Shown piece after piece: positions 8,694 to 16,740 of a stretch of DNA of 59,455 nucleotides. Source of the DNA: an uncultured Lachnospiraceae bacterium. GTDB lineage: Bacteria > Bacillota > Clostridia > Lachnospirales > Lachnospiraceae. Below the pieces are notes generated by a model. The model was not told the origin of the DNA, did no database searches, and was given only the letters and a program-made list of their open reading frames with translations. The stretch is taken from the NCBI GenBank assembly GCA_947175175.1, contig CAMWLV010000004.1:1-59455 (forward strand). Direction: 5' to 3'. Numbering within the stretch: position 1 is the first letter of the stretch; the number at the start of each line of letters is the position of its first letter. Both the position numbers and the translations under genes were made by a program.

Positions 8694-9239
8694 TCATATA
8701 CAATGCACTAAGACAAAATTATAAAGTTCATCCAATGTGCGCAGGTCTTGATCATACATAACATAATTGTTCAAGTATCCATTGTTTTCAATTCTATTTG
8801 TATCGATCATATCATCATAGGAGTACCAGCCTAAGAGCTGTATTGCATTTCTTTCAGGGTGTAGGCGGGTGGAAATGAAAATATCTTTTGGATGCGACTG
8901 GGCCTGCTCAACCATTTCCAAGGTTCTTGTGTGGAATGGTTTTGTTCTGGTTTTGACATCAAGTAAGTATTCTGATTCGATGGTAGTTAATAGGAAATCA
9001 TATTCGTCCCGCTCGTCCCAGGAAGAATGATCCTCGATAAACGGAATGTGATTATCGAGGAGAAACTGTTTAAATGCCTTTTCGCCAAGTTTTCCCTCGA
9101 ACATCTTGACTTTTTTGTTGTGAAGCCCACCAGCATGGAAATCGTGGCGGTTTGAGGTGTAAGCTCCAGATAGATCAGCATAAATGAGAGCTTCCTGAAG
9201 AAGCTTTCCCTCGATGATATATTCATTTCGTATGATCAT
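8694..9239 (-). CDS. Orphan PD-(D/E)XK nuclease-like protein, hypothetical
   Basis: 181 residues, reading leftwards. The start has AGGGGG seven bases upstream. I do not recognise a named family. Visible features suggest a restriction-endonuclease fold: a helix G-K-L-G-E53-K-A-F, then D81 in E-Y-D-F-L-L, then the strand Y-L-L-D94-V-K96-T-R-T. Together these match the E...D...(D/E)-x-K arrangement of nucleases of this superfamily. It stands alone, convergent to rlmI, with its own promoter and no methyltransferase, helicase or toxin partner beside it. It could be a DNA repair or defence nuclease, or a degenerate relative. No function is claimed. Confidence 0.6.
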   Translation of the reverse strand: MIIRNEYIIEGKLLQEALIYADLSGAYTSNRHDFHAGGLHNKKVKMFEGKLGEKAFKQFLLDNHIPFIEDHSSWDERDEYDFLLTTIESEYLLDVKTRTKPFHTRTLEMVEQAQSHPKDIFISTRLHPERNAIQLLGWYSYDDMIDTNRIENNGYLNNYVMYDQDLRTLDELYNFVLVHCI

Positions 9240-9299
9240 ACATTTCCCCCTGTATTTCTGGTGTATCCCTAAAAAGTTTCATGCTTGTTGATAACGCTC

Positions 9300-9327
9300 A
9301 TTATAGCAGAAAATATATTTTTTTCAA
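9300..9327 (-). promoter_or_regulatory. Promoter of the nuclease-like gene
   Basis: On the minus strand, TTGAAA (9322-9327) and TATAAT (9300-9305) are separated by 16 bases. They lie about 60 bases ahead of the ATG at 9239. Both hexamers are close to the housekeeping consensus. Confidence 0.65.
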
Positions 9328-9361
9328 ATACATAAGTCCTAAAAATGTTAAAAACACAGAA

Positions 9362-9467
9362 GCAGCCGTAACAGTTCAGACAGCTATTTGCACTTTGCTG
9401 CAAATACCGTAAGAAAAAGTGGTGGCTGCATGTAACAGTGAAGGTATCTGAACTGTTACATGCAGCC
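9362..9467. repeat. Three-armed inverted-repeat region with alternative hairpins
   Basis: GGCTGCATGTAACAG (9424-9438) pairs perfectly over 15 bases with CTGTTACATGCAGCC (9453-9467). The segment GTAACAGTTCAGA (9368-9380) can instead pair over 13 bases with TCTGAACTGTTAC (9447-9459). The two structures therefore compete. A smaller dyad, ATTTGCA/TGCAAAT, sits at 9386-9405. The region lies between divergent promoters, so it is more likely a repeated element or protein-binding site than a leader RNA. No gene fits in this 380-base gap. Confidence 0.55.
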
Positions 9468-9532
9468 AGAGAAAAGCCTTGATGCAGCAGTTAAGTGACA
9501 TGTTCTTCAAAAGAAAAAATGAAATAAAACTC

Positions 9533-9563
9533 TTGACTCTGACATTGTGTCATAGTATATGAT
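9533..9563 (+). promoter_or_regulatory. MerR-type promoter with 19-bp spacer and operator
   Basis: TTGACT (9533-9538) and TATGAT (9558-9563) are 19 bases apart. That over-long spacing is the hallmark of promoters activated by MerR-family proteins through DNA untwisting. Between them is the perfect dyad TGACA-TTG-TGTCA (9540-9552). It lies 56 bases ahead of the MerR/TipA gene, so autoregulation is expected. Confidence 0.8.
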
Positions 9564-9618
9564 GAATCTATTCCCGGGAATTATCGTTGCACAGTTTAGA
9601 GAAAGGAAAAAGAAAGCG

Positions 9619-10350
9619 ATGTTGACAGTAAATGAAGTAAGCAAACTGACTGGGGTGAGTGTCCGCTCGCTTCATCATTATGACGCGATTGGTCTGTTGA
9701 AGCCTGCGAAGGTGACAGAAGCGGGATATCGTCTGTATGGTGATGCGGAGCTGAAACGCCTGCAGAACATTCTGATGTTTCGTGAGCTGCAATTTCCCCT
9801 AAAACAGATCAGGACAATTCTCGACAGTCCCGATTTTGACCAGAAGGAAGCGCTTGCGCAGCAGATTAAGCTGCTGGAGCTGCAGCTAAAGCATACACAG
9901 GAGCTTATTTTATTTGCGCGCAGGCTGCAGGAAAAAGGAGTGAAGGAAATGGATTTTAATGCATTTGACAAAAAAGAGATGAAGGCGTATGAACAAGAGG
10001 TACGCGAGCGGTGGGGAACTACCAAGGCATACGAAGAATACCAGCAGAAGACGAAAGGAAGGACAGATATGGAGCATAAGCAAATTGCCAGTCAGCTGAT
10101 GGAGCGGTTTGCCGAGATCGGAAAGCTGTGGCAAGGCTCTCCCACAGAACAGATTGTGCAGGAAAAGGTTGCGGGAATACAGAGCTTTATCACGGAACAT
10201 TATTACCACTGTACGAATGAAATACTGCGCGGATTGGGCGAGATGTATGTGAGCGATGAGCGCATGAAGCGTAATATTGACAAGGCGGGCGGGGAAGGTA
10301 CTGCTGAATTTGTCAGTCAGGCAATTGCAGTGTATTGTGTAAATTCCTAA
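9619..10350 (+). CDS. MerR-family regulator with TipAS drug-sensing domain
   Basis: 243 residues from the ATG at 9619, chosen because AGAAAGGAAAAAG precedes it and because M-L-T-V-N-E-V-S-K-L-T-G is the usual N-terminus of the MerR helix-turn-helix. Residues 1-70 are the winged helix with R-S-L-H-H-Y-D and G-Y-R-L-Y. Residues 75-110 form the dimerising coiled coil. Residues 125-243 match the TipAS domain, including E-Q-E-V-R-E-R-W-G and the C-terminal A-E-F-V-S-Q-A-I-A-V-Y-C. TipAS domains bind thiopeptide and other antibiotics and switch on target promoters. No efflux or resistance gene adjoins it. The following BlaI/M56 pair has its own promoter. Confidence 0.9.
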   Translation: MLTVNEVSKLTGVSVRSLHHYDAIGLLKPAKVTEAGYRLYGDAELKRLQNILMFRELQFPLKQIRTILDSPDFDQKEALAQQIKLLELQLKHTQELILFARRLQEKGVKEMDFNAFDKKEMKAYEQEVRERWGTTKAYEEYQQKTKGRTDMEHKQIASQLMERFAEIGKLWQGSPTEQIVQEKVAGIQSFITEHYYHCTNEILRGLGEMYVSDERMKRNIDKAGGEGTAEFVSQAIAVYCVNS

Positions 10351-10357
10351 TATTGGG

Positions 10358-10411
10358 TTGACTCCGTGACTCTAATGTGTTAGTGTAAATACATACTCTA
10401 ACGCATTAGAG
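10358..10411 (+). promoter_or_regulatory. Promoter and tandem operator of the BlaI-like/M56 operon
   Basis: TTGACT (10358-10363) is followed 17 bases later by TAGTGT (10381-10386). Two related dyads overlap and follow the -10: ACTCTAA-TGTG-TTAGTGT (10369-10386) and CTCTAA-CGCA-TTAGAG (10396-10411, perfect arms), with centres 26 bases apart. They are the natural candidate binding sites for the BlaI-like repressor encoded just downstream, giving autorepression. Confidence 0.7.
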
Positions 10412-10427
10412 AAGGGAGAACGAAATT

Positions 10428-10802
10428 ATGGAAACACCAAAAGTATTTGAAAGTGAGTATCGATTTTGTCTTATTTTGTGGGAACACGAACCTGTCAGCA
10501 GCGGGGAACTGGTGAAGCTATGCGGGGAGCAGCTTGGGTGGAAGCCGACGACGGTCTATACCGTGATCAAGCGACTGTCCGAGCGCGGTGTCCTGAAAAA
10601 TGAGAATTCGGTTGTGACCTCGCTGGTTTCAAAGGATGCTGTTCAAGCGGCGGAGATTGACGAGCTTGTGGAGAAGAAATTTGAGGGTTCGCTTCCAGCA
10701 TTTGTAGCTGCCTTTACCAAGCACCGTAAGATTTCTGAAAAAGAAATTGACGCGGTGCAGCAGATGATCGACCGCTACAGGAAGGAGACAACCAATGACT
10801 GA
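10428..10802 (+). CDS. BlaI/MecI/CopY-family repressor
   Basis: 124 residues. The N-terminal 80 residues are a winged helix with the family pattern L-I-L-W-E-H-E-P-V-S-S-G-E-L, W-K-P-T-T-V-Y-T-V-I-K-R-L and a G-V-L wing. The C-terminal 40 residues are the helical dimerisation and cleavage part. In known systems a membrane M56 protease senses a signal and causes cleavage of the repressor. Here such a protease gene overlaps this one by eight bases (10795-10802), so the two are co-translated. AAGGGAG precedes the start, and tandem dyads lie in the promoter. Confidence 0.9.
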   Translation: METPKVFESEYRFCLILWEHEPVSSGELVKLCGEQLGWKPTTVYTVIKRLSERGVLKNENSVVTSLVSKDAVQAAEIDELVEKKFEGSLPAFVAAFTKHRKISEKEIDAVQQMIDRYRKETTND

Positions 10803-12864
10803 TATTTTCCTGAAATTTGTCAATATGGGCATCGCTGCGGGGTGGCTGGTGATCGTGGTGATTGTTCTGCGGCTTGTGCTGCGAAAAGCACCCAAATGGA
10901 TGATGCTTGTGCTGTGGGGAATTGTCGCACTGCGGTTGGTGCTGCCTGTTTCCATTCAGAGTATTTTCAGTCTGATTCCCAGTGCGGAAACCATAAGTCC
11001 GAATATCATGTATATGCAGGAGCCGCAGATTCACAGTGGGATATCTGCTTTCAATAATGCTGTCAATCCAGTGATTGTGGAAACATTTGCGTCCAGTCCG
11101 GAAGCGAGTGCGAATCCTTTGCAGATTTTAATACCTATAGCTGCAGTTTGTTGGATTGTCGGTATTGCTGTTATGCTTCTATATGCTGTAATCAGCTATT
11201 GGCGTTTATATAGCCGCATTAGAACTGCTGTGTTGTTGGCGGATAATATATACCAGAGTGAATTTGTTGTCTCGCCTTTTGTGCTGGGAATTGTGCGTCC
11301 CCGCATCTATCTGTCATTTCGTTTGACACAAAAGGAGCAAAAATATGTCATTGCACATGAGCAGGCGCATATCAAACGATACGATCATTGGTGGAAACCG
11401 ATTGGTTTTTTACTGCTTTCTTTGTACTGGTATAACCCTGTGATTTGGGTGGCGTATGTTTTATTTTGTAAGGATATCGAGCTTGCCTGCGATGAACGGG
11501 TAGTGAAAAATCTCGACACTTTGCAGAGGGCGGATTATTCGGAGGCTCTGCTTTCCTGCAGTGCGCCGCGCAGAACGGCGGCTATCTGTCCGCTTGCTTT
11601 TGGGGAGGTGGGAGTGAAGGAGCGTGTGAAGAAGGTCCTGTATTATAAAAAGCCTGCATTTTGGGTGATTATAGTGGCAGTTTTGGCTTGCGTTATTGTT
11701 GCAGTCTGCTTTTTGACCAATCCAAAAGAAGCTGCAGAGGATAACATTCAATGGGCTGTGCGTCCAACCATTCTCATGAATGGGAGCAAATACATTGATC
11801 CAAACATGCCGGCGTCGAAACTGCCATATGGCTATGAATATGTTGGAACATTAGACAGTGCACAGGCAAATGATACGGGATTGGAAGGCTGCGCGTATTA
11901 TGCAAGTCCATACAATAAAGACTGTATTTATGTGTATCAGGAGTGCGGAACGCCGGTTGGTACTTATGAGATGGATTCACAGCAGCGGGAGTGGGCGTAT
12001 CAGCAATGGAGGATTATGGATGAAGGCAGTAGTAACAAAGAGAGCCAATTGACCATTGAGGAGGTACAACGCCTTTCCGAGTTTGGCAATGAACTGACTT
12101 GGACGGATTTTGAGCGATATCAGTATATGGAAACGGGCTCAGGACTGTATATCCGGGTTTATGAGATTGATGAACTGTTTTCCTTGTGGATTGGCGGCGG
12201 TTCTACGACAGATGCGCCTATGTATATATACTTGCAGACAAATGAAGAGCCAGGAACCAGGGTGGATATTCGGATACAAGATGTATCTGCTTTTATCGGT
12301 ACACACATTGACGCAGCAGATACCAATGCGAAAATATGGCAGATACAGTTCCCGGCGCATGCGTTTGACAAGACGGAGTATAATGCACAGATTTTCGAGA
12401 TTGAGCCGTTTACCCTGCAGATTACATTGCCGGAAAATTGGAGTCTGGTCTGCCCCCAAAATGAAGAGGAGGCGAATAAGGGCGGAGCCGGCGGCTTTTC
12501 ACCTGTGCTGATCTATGAAGGCGATCAGCTGCTTGGAAGTATATGTTATAACACGTTCGAGGTGCCGCAGGAAGGGGAGTATGGCATAGAGCATGTTGCA
12601 ATCTATAACCAATTGATGCTGGGGGCACACGTCAATTGGAACAATGAGTATCAGACTGTTATGGAAAGTGAGACGAGATGTACAGCTGCTTGTAAGATTC
12701 GTATCGATGATCTGGATACGAGGGAAGAAAAATTTTATCCGGGGATATTGTCATATGACAAGGAACTGGGCGTCTATGTTGCGATTGACTTTATTGCAGG
12801 TGAGTTTGGTGATGAAGATATGAATGTAGTCACGGAAGTGGCAAAGAGCATTCAAATATTATAA
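10795..12864 (+). CDS. BlaR1-like M56 membrane metalloprotease with atypical outer domain
   Basis: 689 residues. TM helices occur at about 12-30, 35-55, 108-135 and 285-308. The M56 zinc site is H188-E189-Q-A-H192 in V-I-A-H-E-Q-A-H-I, with the downstream E-L-A-C-D-E motif. The extracytoplasmic part (about 310-689) lacks the S-T-x-K motif and length pattern of the BlaR1 penicillin-binding sensor. It instead looks like two unassigned beta-rich modules rich in Tyr, Trp and acidic residues. The protein therefore probably signals to the overlapping BlaI-like repressor, but in response to something other than beta-lactams. The signal cannot be read from sequence. Confidence 0.88.
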   Translation: MTDIFLKFVNMGIAAGWLVIVVIVLRLVLRKAPKWMMLVLWGIVALRLVLPVSIQSIFSLIPSAETISPNIMYMQEPQIHSGISAFNNAVNPVIVETFASSPEASANPLQILIPIAAVCWIVGIAVMLLYAVISYWRLYSRIRTAVLLADNIYQSEFVVSPFVLGIVRPRIYLSFRLTQKEQKYVIAHEQAHIKRYDHWWKPIGFLLLSLYWYNPVIWVAYVLFCKDIELACDERVVKNLDTLQRADYSEALLSCSAPRRTAAICPLAFGEVGVKERVKKVLYYKKPAFWVIIVAVLACVIVAVCFLTNPKEAAEDNIQWAVRPTILMNGSKYIDPNMPASKLPYGYEYVGTLDSAQANDTGLEGCAYYASPYNKDCIYVYQECGTPVGTYEMDSQQREWAYQQWRIMDEGSSNKESQLTIEEVQRLSEFGNELTWTDFERYQYMETGSGLYIRVYEIDELFSLWIGGGSTTDAPMYIYLQTNEEPGTRVDIRIQDVSAFIGTHIDAADTNAKIWQIQFPAHAFDKTEYNAQIFEIEPFTLQITLPENWSLVCPQNEEEANKGGAGGFSPVLIYEGDQLLGSICYNTFEVPQEGEYGIEHVAIYNQLMLGAHVNWNNEYQTVMESETRCTAACKIRIDDLDTREEKFYPGILSYDKELGVYVAIDFIAGEFGDEDMNVVTEVAKSIQIL

Positions 12865-12947
12865 TATGTATTGCTGAAATTCTGGAAAAATGATAAAGTT
12901 ATCTTGAAAATAGGTAGAACAAGGATCGACTCATAGAGGAGGATTAT

Positions 12948-13778
12948 ATGCTGGATTTAGATATAAAAGAATATCTTTCCCGTGTCGGTATACGCAAGAT
13001 TACTGAATTGGATACGGCGTTAATTGAAACCTTTGGACAAAATGAGGGGGACAGCCACATTGAACGTCTGACAAAATTGTTTGACCAGTCAGAAGAACGA
13101 CTGGTGTATGGAACAGGTGATACGCCATATCTTCACCGTCAGAAGGAACTCGTCGATTACCTGAATCAAAGCCTTCCGATGAGCCTGCTGGCATCGTCTT
13201 TTTATGACCGAGTGTTTTTCCGAAGGGTGATGGAGTATCTGCTCAGATATGACTCTTTTTGGGCGGGAGATGTTTTTGACATCGGCTGTGGAAACGGGAT
13301 TCTGACCTGTTTTCTCGCACTGCGGAATCCCGGTTCTGTTGTCACGGGTCTGGAACTGTCCCAAAATGCTGTTTGTGTAGCAGAAGAGCTTGCAGGGAAA
13401 CTTCAGGTAAACAATGTGCATTTTACCAGCCGGGAAGTATCACGTCAGAAGAAGTGTGACACCTTGTTTTCCTGCCGCACGGTGCACGAAAATGTTGCAT
13501 GGAGGGCTCTTTGCGAAGAGCCGAGGCCGGCTGTACGACCAATTGAGGAACAGGCAAAGAGGCATGAAGCATATGCGAAGGAGCTTGCGGAACTGGTCAA
13601 AGACAAGGGGTATCTGGTCAGTGTGGAGCGCTATGAGGATGACAACACATATGCCGGGCTGATCCGCGCATTGGAACGCACGGGATTTTGTCCGGTACGG
13701 GGAACACATATGCAGTTTTCCTGCAAAGACGGAGATAAGATGGCTGCGTTTCAGGCGATGGTTTTTCAGAAAACATAG
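12948..13778 (+). CDS. Class I SAM-dependent methyltransferase
   Basis: 276 residues, start preceded by GAGGAGGA. The SAM site is V-F-D-I-G-C-G-N-G-I-L-T at about residues 109-120, followed by the acidic strand end G-L-E-L-S. The N-terminal 90 residues and the C-terminal half do not reveal the substrate. It follows the M56 gene by 83 bases with no clear terminator between them, so it may be read through from that operon. The fold is clear; the substrate is not. Confidence 0.8.
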   Translation: MLDLDIKEYLSRVGIRKITELDTALIETFGQNEGDSHIERLTKLFDQSEERLVYGTGDTPYLHRQKELVDYLNQSLPMSLLASSFYDRVFFRRVMEYLLRYDSFWAGDVFDIGCGNGILTCFLALRNPGSVVTGLELSQNAVCVAEELAGKLQVNNVHFTSREVSRQKKCDTLFSCRTVHENVAWRALCEEPRPAVRPIEEQAKRHEAYAKELAELVKDKGYLVSVERYEDDNTYAGLIRALERTGFCPVRGTHMQFSCKDGDKMAAFQAMVFQKT

Positions 13779-13801
13779 ACAATAACAAAAATAAAATATA
13801 C

Positions 13802-13830
13802 TTGACCTCTAATTACTACAAGTGTAATAT
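13802..13830 (+). promoter_or_regulatory. Promoter of the duplicated-domain lipoprotein with an internal dyad
   Basis: TTGACC (13802-13807) and TAATAT (13825-13830) are 17 bases apart. The spacer and -10 hold ATTAC-TACAAGT-GTAAT (13812-13828). The core TACTACAAGTGTAATA resembles the MecI/BlaI operator TACTACATATGTAGTA at 13 of 16 positions. It differs from the dyads ahead of the local BlaI-like gene, so control by that repressor is only possible, not shown. Confidence 0.6.
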
Positions 13831-13861
13831 TAAGAAAAAACAAGAGGAGTCCGATTTATTT

Positions 13862-16258
13862 ATGAAAAGATTTAAGAAGTCAAGGAAAGTACTATTTGTA
13901 ATAGTGAGCTGTCTGTTTTACATGTTTATGACAGAAGCCTGCAGTAATCAGCCGCATAGACAGCCAGACGTTATAATATTTGATAGCGGAATGCAAGCTC
14001 CGACAGAGGAAGAGCGCCGTGCAGATGTGGAGAACATTGCGGCAATTTATCGTGAAATATGTGCAGAAATGACAGCGACAGATACGGTGAATCGTGCAGA
14101 GATCATGCAAAAAGCCGTTGGCAAACTTGGTGAGAATGGATACGCGGCAGTTGACAGTGAGAATCAGATTGACATGACCAATGCAGAGCAGGTATTGTCA
14201 TTTTGCCGTGCAGTCGATGCAAAGGAGGAGGCAGAACTTACAATTATAGAAGACATTCGTATGGAAGACGCGGATAAGAATGTAAAAACGACAAGTGGAT
14301 TCCGAAAATATGATTTTCAGACAGAAAACGGCAAAGTGGACATTGTCAGAGGGTACTATTGTTTTGATCGAAATGGAAATCTTGTGAGTGAGGACACGGT
14401 AAGCTATCCAACGGATTTATGGCAGTATACAGAAGAAGGGTATTTGGTGTTTACGGGAAGTTATTTTGCAGATGACTATTATATCATTTCATTGACTGAT
14501 GAACCAGAACATGCCGCACTCAGGGTAGCGCCGTTAGATGCAAAATGCAGGGAATTGTATCGAAAATACATTCAGCCAGTTGGCTATGATGACAATAATC
14601 TGTTTCTTGTAAACTGGACGGAAGGAGATTTTTCCAGTTTGGATTTTTATGATCTTTTTGACAAGTTCTATCCTATGACTTACCAGAAGCCTGTTTCTTA
14701 TACAGCCAGCGAGAATCCGGGAGTTGGTTTCGTGTACAGGATAGCGGAAAGTGAGTTTGAAGACGTAATCGGAACCTATCTCAATGCGGCTCCCAGTGCA
14801 ATTCGGTCGAAAACGGCTTATTTTGCGGAGGATAAGTCATATGAGTACAAGCCAAGAGGGTTTTATGAGGCTGGCTGTTCCAATATGCCATACCCGGAAG
14901 TAGTAGACTATTGCGAGAATGCAGATGGGACGATTACACTGACTGTGAACGCAGTTTTTTCATATGAAAGTACATCAAGGGCATTTACGCACGAGGTTGT
15001 GATTCAACCATTGGAGAATGGCGGTTTTCATTATGTTTCCAATAGAATAACAGACGGAGATTATGATGCATGGTGGTATACAAAACGCCTGACAGCCCAG
15101 GAATGGGAAGCGGTTTACGCAGGTCATCAATTAGAGGAGACAGGTGGAAAGGAAAATGAATCAAGGGACGAATCGCTTTGGTATCTTCCGCAGGCAGAGG
15201 CGTCCCTGTTAACTGAGACAGAAAGAGAGGCGTTAAAAAATGCAGCACTGGCAGCGGCAGAACAGGTTAGCGAAGTATATCAGAACATGGAGATAGAGGA
15301 GGGGGCATCGTATGCTTCCAACGTCAAAGGTTTTAGCGAAGCAAAGTGCAAAGAGGTGGTCGCACTTTTAGGAGAAGCAGGTTTTGTCAGTACCGCAGAC
15401 AATATGAATATGTATAATTATCAGAAATTTGAGGATTTTTATGCCGCATATCTGCAAAAACATGATGCTATGGTAACTGTCTATGATGTGCGGCAAGACG
15501 GGCTGATTGGTGCACTCACATTTGTATACAGAAATAGCAATCAAGAGGATAAGATACAGACCTACTATATAGGAATCGGCTGGCAGGAGGGAGGGGAACC
15601 CAAAATCAAAAATACACTGATCAGTGACGTGAGCAAGCTGCATCTCACAGAAAAGGGATATTTCATCTATACTTACGAAGAACAGATTGTCCACTCAGAT
15701 GAAAATCAGTATTTACGGGTAAAACCGCTGTCGGAGAAATGCAGGGAACTGACCAGGAAGTATATATACGGACTGAGCTTTGCAAATTACAATGCCTTTG
15801 TGACAAACTGGGACAGCAGCAATGTGGATAAAATATTGATGCCATGCATGTTTGAGGATATCTACCGCATTGATACAGGAACAAATCTGAAAGCAGAAAA
15901 TGACCAGATACCTGCAGAAGTCTATGAGCGGATCATGATGACATATTTTCCGGTATCAAAAAAACAGCTGCGGGCGAAATGCGGCTACGATGCTAACAGC
16001 GACAGCTATCCATATGAAATGATTTTTGCAATCCCGCATGCGCCGTTTGGGGAGGTTGTCAGTTATACAGAGCATGCAGATGGAACGATTACACTGTATG
16101 TAGACGGGGTGTGGATTGACTATAATTCGGATTGTGCGTTCACAAATGAGATTATGGTGCAGCCATTTGCAGATGGCACATTTCGGTATCTTTCTAACAG
16201 GATTCAGCCCAAAGAACTGGAGCTGCCGACAACATCAGCCCCAGTTGGGCAGCGATGA
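13862..16258 (+). CDS. Lipoprotein with two tandem copies of one module, hypothetical
   Basis: 798 residues from the ATG at 13862, preceded by AAGAGGAG; an in-frame ATG at 13802 overlaps the promoter and is rejected. The signal peptide ends M-T-E-A-C, a lipobox. The mature protein is an internal duplication with an offset of about 385 residues. The first copy contains K-C-R-E-L-Y-R-K-Y-I and A-D-G-T-I-T-L; the second contains K-C-R-E-L-T-R-K-Y-I and A-D-G-T-I-T-L; each ends with a Q-P-x-x-x-G-x-F-x-Y-x-S-N-R-I motif. I do not recognise the module. It is a surface protein of unknown role, expressed from its own promoter next to the BlaI/M56 genes. Confidence 0.8.
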   Translation: MKRFKKSRKVLFVIVSCLFYMFMTEACSNQPHRQPDVIIFDSGMQAPTEEERRADVENIAAIYREICAEMTATDTVNRAEIMQKAVGKLGENGYAAVDSENQIDMTNAEQVLSFCRAVDAKEEAELTIIEDIRMEDADKNVKTTSGFRKYDFQTENGKVDIVRGYYCFDRNGNLVSEDTVSYPTDLWQYTEEGYLVFTGSYFADDYYIISLTDEPEHAALRVAPLDAKCRELYRKYIQPVGYDDNNLFLVNWTEGDFSSLDFYDLFDKFYPMTYQKPVSYTASENPGVGFVYRIAESEFEDVIGTYLNAAPSAIRSKTAYFAEDKSYEYKPRGFYEAGCSNMPYPEVVDYCENADGTITLTVNAVFSYESTSRAFTHEVVIQPLENGGFHYVSNRITDGDYDAWWYTKRLTAQEWEAVYAGHQLEETGGKENESRDESLWYLPQAEASLLTETEREALKNAALAAAEQVSEVYQNMEIEEGASYASNVKGFSEAKCKEVVALLGEAGFVSTADNMNMYNYQKFEDFYAAYLQKHDAMVTVYDVRQDGLIGALTFVYRNSNQEDKIQTYYIGIGWQEGGEPKIKNTLISDVSKLHLTEKGYFIYTYEEQIVHSDENQYLRVKPLSEKCRELTRKYIYGLSFANYNAFVTNWDSSNVDKILMPCMFEDIYRIDTGTNLKAENDQIPAEVYERIMMTYFPVSKKQLRAKCGYDANSDSYPYEMIFAIPHAPFGEVVSYTEHADGTITLYVDGVWIDYNSDCAFTNEIMVQPFADGTFRYLSNRIQPKELELPTTSAPVGQR

Positions 16259-16294
16259 TTTAGACGAGCATTTTGTGTGCGTAATCTGCTATAA

Positions 16295-16507
16295 TTCACA
16301 CCAACAATACGTTTATTCTTGCTAAAGAACGTTGAGGTGTGAATGGTAGCAACGAAAGTTATTGTTCAGACATCCGCAAAAGTGGTGGGAATCATGCGCC
16401 AAATTGATACCCTTTATCAATTTGTGTGCAAAAATGTTGCTGTTCACACCAACAATGTGCAAAATAATGCGAAAATCTGGCAGGGGTGTGAACAGTAGCC
16501 AACGAAA
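16295..16507. repeat. Two copies of a hairpin element ahead of tRNA-Gln
   Basis: Unit 1 runs from TTCACACCAACAAT (16295-16308) to GGTGTGAATGGTAGCAACGA (16336-16355). Unit 2 runs from TTCACACCAACAAT (16443-16456) to GGTGTGAACAGTAGCCAACGA (16485-16505). In each, TTCACACC pairs perfectly with GGTGTGAA across about 33 bases. A third dyad, AAATTGAT/ATCAATTT, lies between them (16399-16421). The 350-base gap from 16259 to 16608 contains no gene. The units look like remnants of a repeated non-coding element. Confidence 0.6.
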
Positions 16508-16538
16508 TAAAAAAGTTGTAAAAAAGTGAAAAAAGTAC

Positions 16539-16567
16539 TTGCATTTTTTCTGGACATGGTATATACT
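16539..16567 (+). promoter_or_regulatory. Promoter of tRNA-Gln
   Basis: TTGCAT (16539-16544), a 17-base spacer and TATACT (16562-16567). The start point would be about 35 bases ahead of the tRNA. Confidence 0.75.
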
Positions 16568-16608
16568 AAATAACGTGCTACAGAACACAGCACAAATTGA
16601 ATGGAGAT

Positions 16609-16680
16609 AGCGCTATCGCCAAACGGTAAGGCAACGGACTCTGACTCCGTCATTTCAAGGTTCGAATCCTTGTAGCGCTG
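16609..16680 (+). tRNA. tRNA-Gln (anticodon CTG)
   Basis: A 72-base cloverleaf. The acceptor stem AGCGCTA pairs with TAGCGCT, with G as discriminator. The anticodon stem ACGGA/TCCGT encloses the loop CTCTGAC with anticodon CTG (16641-16643). The T-arm CAAGG-TTCGAAT-CCTTG is canonical. CCA is not encoded. The anticodon reads CAG codons. Confidence 0.95.
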
Positions 16681-16683
16681 CTA

Positions 16684-16715
16684 AAAACCCTGATAATTTG
16701 AATTGTCAGGGTTTT
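16684..16715 (+). terminator. Terminator of tRNA-Gln
   Basis: AAAACCCTGA (16684-16693) and TCAGGGTTTT (16706-16715) form a 10-bp hairpin ending in a T run, four bases after the tRNA. Confidence 0.85.
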
Positions 16716-16740
16716 ACTTATGCATATGCCGATGCAGAAA

